Shown: in pieces, positions 5,303 through 9,592 of the stretch
How positions within the stretch are numbered: position 1 is the stretch's first letter
Layout: every line of letters begins with the position of its first letter
NCBI GenBank assembly: GCA_017523605.1
Contig: JAFWVZ010000048.1
Location: 1 to 9,592, forward strand
From: Bacillota bacterium
GTDB taxonomy: Bacteria; Bacillota; Clostridia; Peptostreptococcales; Anaerovoracaceae
Reading direction: 5' to 3'
DNA: 9,592 nucleotides
Notes under the pieces: generated by a model
What the model was told of the DNA's origin: nothing
Databases searched by the model: none
Seen by the model: the letters and a program-made list of their open reading frames with translations, nothing else
Position numbers and translations under genes: made by a program

Positions 5303-6644
5303 GAAAAACGGAGCAATCTACAACGCCAGGGAGCTTGGAACAGGCAAGACTCTGGTACTGGGACTCCAGCATCTGTTCGCCATGTTCGGCGCTACCGTGC
5401 TCGTCCCCATCATCACCGGCCTCAGCGTTTCGGCTACGCTGCTCTTCGCGGGCATAGCAACGCTGTTCTGCCACCTCGTCACAGGAGGAAAGGTTCCTGT
5501 ATTCCTGGGATCCTCCTTCGCGTTCCTGGGCGGATACGCAGCAATAGCGCCGACACAGCTTGCCGACGGTTCCCCTAACCCGGAACTGTCCAGACTTCTG
5601 CCCTATGCGTGCGTAGGCGTTGCCTGCGCAGGACTTCTCTATCTGATCCTTGCTCTCATCTGCAAGGCGGTAGGAAGCCACAGGGTAATGAAGTTCTTCC
5701 CGCCGGTAGTCACAGGCCCTATAATCATAGCGATAGGCCTCAACCTTGCGCCTTCCGCCATCAACAACTGCGACGACAACTGGTGGATAGCTCTGGTAGC
5801 CATAGTTGTAGTAATAGTCTGCAACATCTGGGGCAAGGGCATGATCAAGATCATCCCCATTCTGCTGGGCGTTCTTGCTTCCTATGTAGTAGCCGCAGTC
5901 ACCGGCAACGTGGACTGGACTCCGGTAGCCCAGGCTAAGTGGGTAGGCCTTCCGGTAGCAATGGAGAACACCGTGTTCGGCCTCTTCAAGGGCGGCGTTG
6001 ACGGCAACCTTATCGTAAGCGCCATCATCACCATCGTTCCCATCGCTGTAGCCACCATGATGGAGCACGTAGGAGACATCTCCGCCATCGGCTCCACCGT
6101 AGGCAAGAACTTCATAGACGATCCGGGCCTGCACAGGACCCTCATCGGAGACGGCGTAGGAACCACCATTGCGGCTCTGTTCGGAGCTCCGGCAAACACC
6201 ACCTACGGCGAGAACACCGGCGTCCTGGCCCTCACCAAGGTCTACGATCCGTTTGTGATAAGGCTTGCGGCCATCTACGCCATAGTGCTCAGCTTCTGCC
6301 CGAAGTTCGCCGCGGTCATCAAGGCCATGCCCTCCGCTACCATCGGCGGCGTATCCCTGATACTCTACGGAATGATCTCCGCTGTAGGCGTACGCAACGT
6401 AGTCGAGAACAAGACCAACTTCCAGGAGAGCCGCAACGTTATCGTAGCAGCTCTGATCCTCGGACTTGCGATAGGCATCGGTTACAGCGAAGCCGGCTCC
6501 ATAGCGATCGGCTCCGTACACCTCTCCGGCCTTGCGGTTGCTTCCATCGTAGGACTCGTGCTCAACGCCATCCTGCCCGGCAAGGACACCACATTCGCCG
6601 AGAACCCCAACGACCAGCTCTCCGGCTCCCTCGGAAAGTACTGA
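5295..6644 (+). CDS. uraA: Uracil permease (NCS2 family)
   Basis: A 449-residue inner-membrane uracil importer, probably proton-coupled and of the 14-span NCS2 fold. GLQHLFAMFGATVLVP (23-38) is the family start. MMEHVGD (255-261) contains E257, equivalent to the uracil-binding Glu of E. coli UraA helix 8. ANTTYGENTGVLALTKV (300-316) contains E306, equivalent to the second substrate Glu. Where E. coli UraA has His in EHVGH, this protein has Asp261, a change I believe is common in Firmicutes. The start has AGGAGGA at 5277-5283, inside pyrR, 11 nt upstream, and the 8-bp overlap indicates coupling to pyrR. Codons are strongly C-ending (ATC, AAC, GGC, TCC), unlike the ATA-rich neighbours, consistent with strong expression. 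Uracil, not xanthine, is inferred from the pyrR linkage and the ENTGV motif. Confidence 0.95.
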   Translation: MSEKNGAIYNARELGTGKTLVLGLQHLFAMFGATVLVPIITGLSVSATLLFAGIATLFCHLVTGGKVPVFLGSSFAFLGGYAAIAPTQLADGSPNPELSRLLPYACVGVACAGLLYLILALICKAVGSHRVMKFFPPVVTGPIIIAIGLNLAPSAINNCDDNWWIALVAIVVVIVCNIWGKGMIKIIPILLGVLASYVVAAVTGNVDWTPVAQAKWVGLPVAMENTVFGLFKGGVDGNLIVSAIITIVPIAVATMMEHVGDISAIGSTVGKNFIDDPGLHRTLIGDGVGTTIAALFGAPANTTYGENTGVLALTKVYDPFVIRLAAIYAIVLSFCPKFAAVIKAMPSATIGGVSLILYGMISAVGVRNVVENKTNFQESRNVIVAALILGLAIGIGYSEAGSIAIGSVHLSGLAVASIVGLVLNAILPGKDTTFAENPNDQLSGSLGKY

Positions 6645-6652
6645 TCCCGGGA

Positions 6653-6666
6653 CGGTCGAAAGACCG
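6653..6666 (+). other. GAAA-tetraloop hairpin just after uraA
   Basis: CGGTC (6653-6657) and GACCG (6662-6666) form a 5-bp stem closed by GAAA (6658-6661), a stable GNRA tetraloop, 8 nt after the uraA stop. No T-run follows, so it is more likely a 3'-end stabilising structure preceding the true terminator. Confidence 0.45.
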
Positions 6667-6685
6667 CTCAATTTCACAAAGAATG

Positions 6686-6716
6686 AAGACGGATCTGAAA
6701 AGGTCCGTCTTTTTTT
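6686..6716 (+). terminator. Intrinsic terminator of pyrR-uraA
   Basis: AAGACGGATC (6686-6695) pairs with GGTCCGTCTT (6702-6711) over 10 bp with one G-U pair, around a 6-nt loop, and is followed by a run of T (6710-6716). Confidence 0.88.
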
Positions 6717-6731
6717 ACGAAAAAAACCATA

Positions 6732-6760
6732 CGGCAAGTGACCATCTGCCGCCGTTTTTC
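6732..6760 (+). repeat. Inverted repeat with T-run between uraA and the sigma gene
   Basis: CGGCA (6732-6736) and TGCCG (6747-6751), followed by CCGTTTTTC. It could be a weak second terminator after uraA, or an operator or spacer element ahead of the sigma gene. A possible -10 (TATTAT, 6764-6769) lies just after it, but no convincing -35 was found. Confidence 0.35.
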
Positions 6761-6803
6761 GTGTATTATGGTGTAAGGCCTAATTCTACTGATCAGGACA
6801 TCG

Positions 6804-7364
6804 ATGGAAGACGAAAAGATAATCGAGCTGTACTGGGCGCGTTCAGAGAGCGCCGTCAGCGAGACGGAAAACAAATACGGGCGCTACCTTAAGACCGTGG
6901 CCAGAAATATCCTCTCCGACGAAGAGGACAGCTTGGAGTGCGTCAACGACACTTATCTTAACGCCTGGAACGCCATTCCTCCCTCGCGTCCCAGGGTGCT
7001 GCAGTCCTTCCTGGGAAGGATAACCAGAAACCTGGCGCTGGACAGATACAGGGCGAACACCGCGGAGAAACGCGGCGGGGGACAGCTTGCTCTGGCTCTG
7101 GACGAGCTTCTGGACGTATCTTCCGGCGAGAACGTTGCGGATACCGTGGCGGACAGATCCGCAATAACGGATGCGCTTAAACTGTTTCTTTCCGGTCTTA
7201 CGGACGAGGACAGGCGCATATTCCTTAAGCGCTACTGGTACTTCATGAGCGTTAAGGACGTTGCGCATGACATGTCGCTTGGAGAAAGCAGCGTAAAGAT
7301 GCGTCTTCTGCGCATGCGCGAAAGCCTCCGCAGAACACTGATCAAAGAGGGTATTGAAATATGA
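6804..7364 (+). CDS. ECF-like sigma-70 family RNA polymerase sigma factor
   Basis: Alternative sigma factor of 186 residues with only the two domains of the ECF group. Region 2 is about 22-88 (YGRYLKTVARNIL, DSLECVNDTYLNAWNAIP, FLGRITRNLALDRYRA). A linker follows at about 89-118. Region 4 is about 120-182 (LTDEDRRIFLKRYWYFMSVKDVAHDMSLGESSVKMRLLRMRESLR), holding the helix-turn-helix that reads the -35. ATG 6804 has AGGA 5 nt upstream. The stop overlaps the next start by 4 bp (ATGA), and the next gene encodes a one-span membrane protein, the usual arrangement for a sigma factor and its anti-sigma. No target promoter can be named; autoregulation is likely for the group but no clear ECF -35/-10 was recognised upstream. 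Confidence 0.92.
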   Translation: MEDEKIIELYWARSESAVSETENKYGRYLKTVARNILSDEEDSLECVNDTYLNAWNAIPPSRPRVLQSFLGRITRNLALDRYRANTAEKRGGGQLALALDELLDVSSGENVADTVADRSAITDALKLFLSGLTDEDRRIFLKRYWYFMSVKDVAHDMSLGESSVKMRLLRMRESLRRTLIKEGIEI

Positions 7365-8644
7365 TGAACGATAGACTGATCGCTGCGTTAAGCGATATAA
7401 ACGACGAAATGATAATAGATGCGGCGCCCGGAAAACAGTACGGACAGACTGGCAGCGTGCGTCAGTCGGAGCGCGTTCAGAGACGCCGCACGTTCTACAG
7501 GATCGCAGCTGCTGCAGCATGCCTGTGCGTTGTAGTCGCGGTACTCGCGGTCGTCAGGCCCTGGAACGTAGAACGCAACAATGTGGCCCACAATGTTGGG
7601 AAGAATAACGAGGTTACTGAACCGGATACGAATATCGTTAATTACCCTTCAATGCCGGACTACTCTGCGTGCAAGGGTTCGGAGACCACCGAGATACAGA
7701 GTGAGCTGGCAGTTATAGGAAAGTATCCCGAAGAGCCGGCCGACATATTTGGAACTGCGGCGGTCGGAATGGATATGGAATTCTGCCCGATCGGAACAGT
7801 TCCGGGAGATGGGTTCATAGTGCCGGCTGACGTTCCGGAAAAACTTGCAGTCTACCGGAATGAAGAGGCGGATCCCGCAGGGTTCCCAAAGGGTCTGGAT
7901 AAGACGCAGATGATGGAACTGATCGATATGTATGCTGAAAGACTGGGCATTAACATCGATACAGTCAGCGAGTTCATCGATAAGGATGAGACAAATAAAG
8001 ACATACTGGTCTGGCTCGATGCTTATTCGGGTGAAGTAAGGATAAAAGCGGACGCCGGCGGACATGTCATGATCCAGATGCCCGAAAGCATGTTCCCAAA
8101 GGACATTGGCAGTGTCCTGAGTTTTGAGGATCAGGTAATGAAACAGGACTGGGAGTATGTGGCTGAAAGCTACAATGAAGACGGGTCTGTTAAAAACAGG
8201 ATCTATAAGGTTCTATCTTACATTTACCACGATCAAAGCGATCCGCTAAAACTTGCCAGCATTTGGACCGCTGTCGAGGGCGTAGTTTACTTGCATATCT
8301 ACGATTACGGACTCTTGGCGGAAAAGGTCGACGACTATCCGGTGATCTCTCCCGCGAGAGCATTGGAAAAGCTGAAGGCAGGCGAATACTGTGCTCCGCT
8401 GAAGAACGGTTCCACATTGTTTTCCGGAGAAGCACAGATAGTTGGACTTAGGATCGAATACTATCTGGACCCGGCAATGGAATATATAGTACCGTTTTAC
8501 GTTTATACCGCAATGCTTCCGGATGTTACTTCAGATGCAATTTATTCGGAGTATGGGATCAAGGATGCTGCCGCCTATGCAGAATACTATATTCCGGCTA
8601 TAGACGAAAGGTATTTTGGATCCTCTGCGATGACATGGAACTAA
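7361..8644 (+). CDS. Single-span membrane protein, probable anti-sigma factor
   Basis: A 427-residue protein, coupled to the sigma gene by a 4-bp overlap; ATG 7364 is an equally possible start. Residues 1-45 are cytoplasmic, beginning with RLIAALSDINDEMIIDAAP, a short acidic helix of the kind found in membrane partners of Clostridial ECF sigma factors, then a basic stretch RVQRRR. One hydrophobic span follows (about 46-65). After it comes a long extracytoplasmic part: a low-complexity Asn/Pro-rich linker (about 68-105), then about 320 residues I do not recognise, with three widely spaced cysteines and no lipobox. The C-terminal 130 residues (ISPARALEKLKAGEY, IVGLRIEYYLDPAMEYIVPFYVYT, YYIPAID) have an alternating beta pattern reminiscent of Gram-positive YycI-like or PepSY-like exported domains, but this is weak. 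No classical zinc HxxxCxxC anti-sigma motif is present. Anti-sigma function is inferred from position and topology. Confidence 0.75.
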   Translation: MMNDRLIAALSDINDEMIIDAAPGKQYGQTGSVRQSERVQRRRTFYRIAAAAACLCVVVAVLAVVRPWNVERNNVAHNVGKNNEVTEPDTNIVNYPSMPDYSACKGSETTEIQSELAVIGKYPEEPADIFGTAAVGMDMEFCPIGTVPGDGFIVPADVPEKLAVYRNEEADPAGFPKGLDKTQMMELIDMYAERLGINIDTVSEFIDKDETNKDILVWLDAYSGEVRIKADAGGHVMIQMPESMFPKDIGSVLSFEDQVMKQDWEYVAESYNEDGSVKNRIYKVLSYIYHDQSDPLKLASIWTAVEGVVYLHIYDYGLLAEKVDDYPVISPARALEKLKAGEYCAPLKNGSTLFSGEAQIVGLRIEYYLDPAMEYIVPFYVYTAMLPDVTSDAIYSEYGIKDAAAYAEYYIPAIDERYFGSSAMTWN

Positions 8645-8681
8645 GGTGTCTCATATTAACCGCAGACAACTGAAAAACAGC

Positions 8682-8711
8682 AAAGGCGGGTCCGCAAGGA
8701 TCCGCTTTTTT
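8682..8711 (+). terminator. Intrinsic terminator of the sigma/anti-sigma operon
   Basis: GCGGGTCC (8686-8693) and GGATCCGC (8698-8705) pair over 8 bp with one G-U pair around a GCAA tetraloop. Flanking AAAG and TTTT extend the stem, and T8706-8711 provides the U tract. Confidence 0.88.
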
Positions 8712-8720
8712 GCGCGGTAA

Positions 8721-8749
8721 TTGCAATATTGCCGGCCAGCGTATAGAAT
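8721..8749 (+). promoter_or_regulatory. Sigma-A-type promoter of the P-loop kinase gene
   Basis: TTGCAA (8721-8726) and TAGAAT (8744-8749) are 17 nt apart, immediately after the terminator of the upstream operon. Transcription would start near 8756, leaving a leader of about 35 nt. Confidence 0.65.
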
Positions 8750-8789
8750 CATAAATGCAAGAACAACTTACTTCGGAGACTATACAGGT

Positions 8790-9293
8790 ATGAAGATACT
8801 GGTCATAGGCAGCCCCGGTTCCGGTAAAAGCACTTTTTCAAGAAAGCTCAGGGATATCACCGGCCTGCCGCTGCATTATCTGGACATGATCTTCCACCGC
8901 CCGGACAGAACGACGGTGGACAGGGATGAGTTCGACAAAGCGCTTAATGAGATGCTCGCCGGGGACGAGTGGATAATAGACGGCAACTATTTAAGGACGC
9001 TGCCGCTGAGGCTTTCCGCTGCGGAAAAGGTGTTCTTTTTCGATCTTCCTGTGGAGGAGTGCCTAAAGGGCGCTGAGAGCAGGATAGGGACCAAAAGAGA
9101 GGACCTCCCATGGACGGAGACCGAATTCGATGAGGATTTCCGGCGCTACATAATCGACTTTCCTAAAGATCAGCTGCCGAAAATAGAACGGCTCCTGAAA
9201 GACTGTAAGGACACGAAAGACATAGTAGTATTCAGGTCCCGCGAAGAAGCGGACCGCTATCTGGAAACATTGTCTGCAAAGAATTTGAATTGA
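8790..9293 (+). CDS. P-loop nucleotide kinase-like protein (FlaR/topology-modulation family)
   Basis: A 167-residue P-loop NTPase resembling adenylate kinase-type enzymes and the group annotated as 'DNA topology modulation protein FlaR'. The Walker A motif G7-S-P-G-S-G-K-S-T15 opens the protein, followed by LHYLDMIFHRP (28-38), WIIDGNY (61-67), the likely Walker B-side strand VFFFDLP (81-87), and a lid-like segment RIGTKREDLPWTETEFDEDFRRYIIDFPKDQLPKI. ATG 8790 is chosen over the upstream in-frame TTG at 8721 because the Walker strand KILVIG begins right after it, GGAG lies 11 nt upstream, and 8721 is the -35 element. The gene is monocistronic, with its own promoter. The true substrate is unknown; the FlaR label comes from old genetics and should not be read as a proven function. 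Confidence 0.85.
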   Translation: MKILVIGSPGSGKSTFSRKLRDITGLPLHYLDMIFHRPDRTTVDRDEFDKALNEMLAGDEWIIDGNYLRTLPLRLSAAEKVFFFDLPVEECLKGAESRIGTKREDLPWTETEFDEDFRRYIIDFPKDQLPKIERLLKDCKDTKDIVVFRSREEADRYLETLSAKNLN

Positions 9294-9316
9294 TAAAATG
9301 ACCGCAGTTTCCGAAA

Positions 9317-9336
9317 GCCGGAGATCGGCCTTTTTT
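9317..9336 (+). terminator. Weak possible terminator after the kinase gene
   Basis: GCCG (9317-9320) and CGGC (9326-9329) flank a 5-nt loop and are followed by C then six T. The stem is only 4 bp, so this is tentative; it fits its place between convergent genes. Confidence 0.4.
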
Positions 9337-9592
9337 ACCCCAGAGCCAGTTTCCTGCACTCTCTGGCAAGCTCGGAGAGGGTGCTGCACGGCACCATCTT
9401 GCAGAGCACGGACATGGTCCTTATGCTCCGCAGGTGCTCCCATTTCCTCTGCGGGATGGGGTTCATCCAGATGATCTCGCCGGCAAGAGACGCGGCGCGG
9501 ATGACGCTCTTCTGAGCATCCTCCAGCCTTACGGTCTTGGCGTCGGAGATTATAAGAAGGGTGGTCTTCTGGTCCAGTACGGGAGGCTTAAC
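9335..9592 (-). CDS. CoxE-like VWA-domain protein, C-terminal end
   Basis: The minus-strand frame is open from the window edge (9592) to TAA at 9335-9337 and gives 85 residues; the start lies outside the window. The sequence KTTLLIISDAKTVRLEDAQKSVIRAASLAGEIIWMNPIPQRKW holds the late beta strand with the third MIDAS aspartate (IISD) and the W-M/L-N-P signature of CoxE-like von Willebrand A domains. These are usually encoded beside a MoxR-type AAA+ ATPase and are involved in metal insertion or protein maturation. The ending LRSIRTMSVLCKMVPCSTLSELARECRKLALG matches the family's final helix region. The usual SDGWD is SDAKT here, so the loop after the aspartate differs. A MoxR-type gene would be expected just beyond the right edge, upstream in transcription. 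Partial, but the composition and motif are convincing. Confidence 0.75.
   Translation of the reverse strand, partial: VKPPVLDQKTTLLIISDAKTVRLEDAQKSVIRAASLAGEIIWMNPIPQRKWEHLRSIRTMSVLCKMVPCSTLSELARECRKLALG

Noticed and set aside
5217..6737. Very long (506-codon) open frame on the minus strand
   Set aside because: It lies opposite uraA; its translation is rich in Tyr/Gly/Asp/Arg without any recognisable domain, and it arises from the C-ending codon bias of uraA, which removes antisense stops.
6843..7520. 225-codon minus-strand frame opposite the sigma factor
   Set aside because: No recognisable motif, overlaps a clearly real sigma gene and the start of its partner; antisense shadow.
8721..8789. 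Upstream in-frame start for the P-loop kinase
   Set aside because: Those bases hold the -35 and -10 promoter elements, and the added residues are not family-like; ATG 8790 starts right at the Walker strand.

Overview
The window looks like ordinary chromosome from a low-to-mid GC Gram-positive anaerobe, most likely a member of Clostridia. The grounds are a PyrR-type RNA leader before pyrR-uraA, an ECF sigma factor followed by a one-membrane-span partner, AGGAGG-type ribosome sites, intrinsic terminators with U tracts, and frequent ATA/AGG codons. The genus cannot be named from this sequence. There is no transposase, phage gene, CRISPR array, rRNA or tRNA.

Layout. (1) 1-640: the 3' end of dnaX (clamp-loader gamma/tau), stopping at the end of the collar domain. 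(2) 712-3361: a tightly coupled + strand trio: a PAP2-family membrane phosphatase, a D-2-hydroxyacid dehydrogenase and a soluble ComEC-like metallo-beta-lactamase-fold hydrolase. The junctions are 4-bp ATGA overlaps, and the trio ends in a hairpin that can terminate transcription on both strands. (3) 3397-4143, minus: an RsuA/RluB-type rRNA pseudouridine synthase with its own promoter. (4) 4144-4726: 583 bp without a gene between the divergent synthase and pyrR. Its left two thirds hold a cluster of DnaA-box-like 9-mers, an AT-rich stretch and three perfect palindromes. Its right third holds the pyrR promoter and a PyrR-responsive leader. (5) 4727-6644: pyrR and the uracil permease uraA, overlapping by 8 bp, then a strong terminator. 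(6) 6804-8644: an ECF-like sigma factor and its probable membrane anti-sigma partner, then a terminator. (7) 8790-9293: a P-loop nucleotide kinase-like protein with its own promoter. (8) 9335-9592, minus: the C-terminal end of a CoxE-like VWA protein, running off the window.

How it works together. pyrR-uraA is a uracil-salvage unit whose leader reads uridine nucleotide level through PyrR. The sigma/membrane protein pair is a probable envelope-signal module. The dnaX-linked trio is probably co-transcribed, but no shared pathway is evident.

The two places most worth following up are both in the 583-bp gap. One is the DnaA-box cluster, a candidate replication origin or DnaA-titration/regulatory site a few kb from dnaX. 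The other is the pyrR leader, in which mutually exclusive helices can be drawn: PyrR hairpin, antiterminator, terminator that also buries the Shine-Dalgarno, and a 13-bp perfect inverted repeat that buries the start codon.
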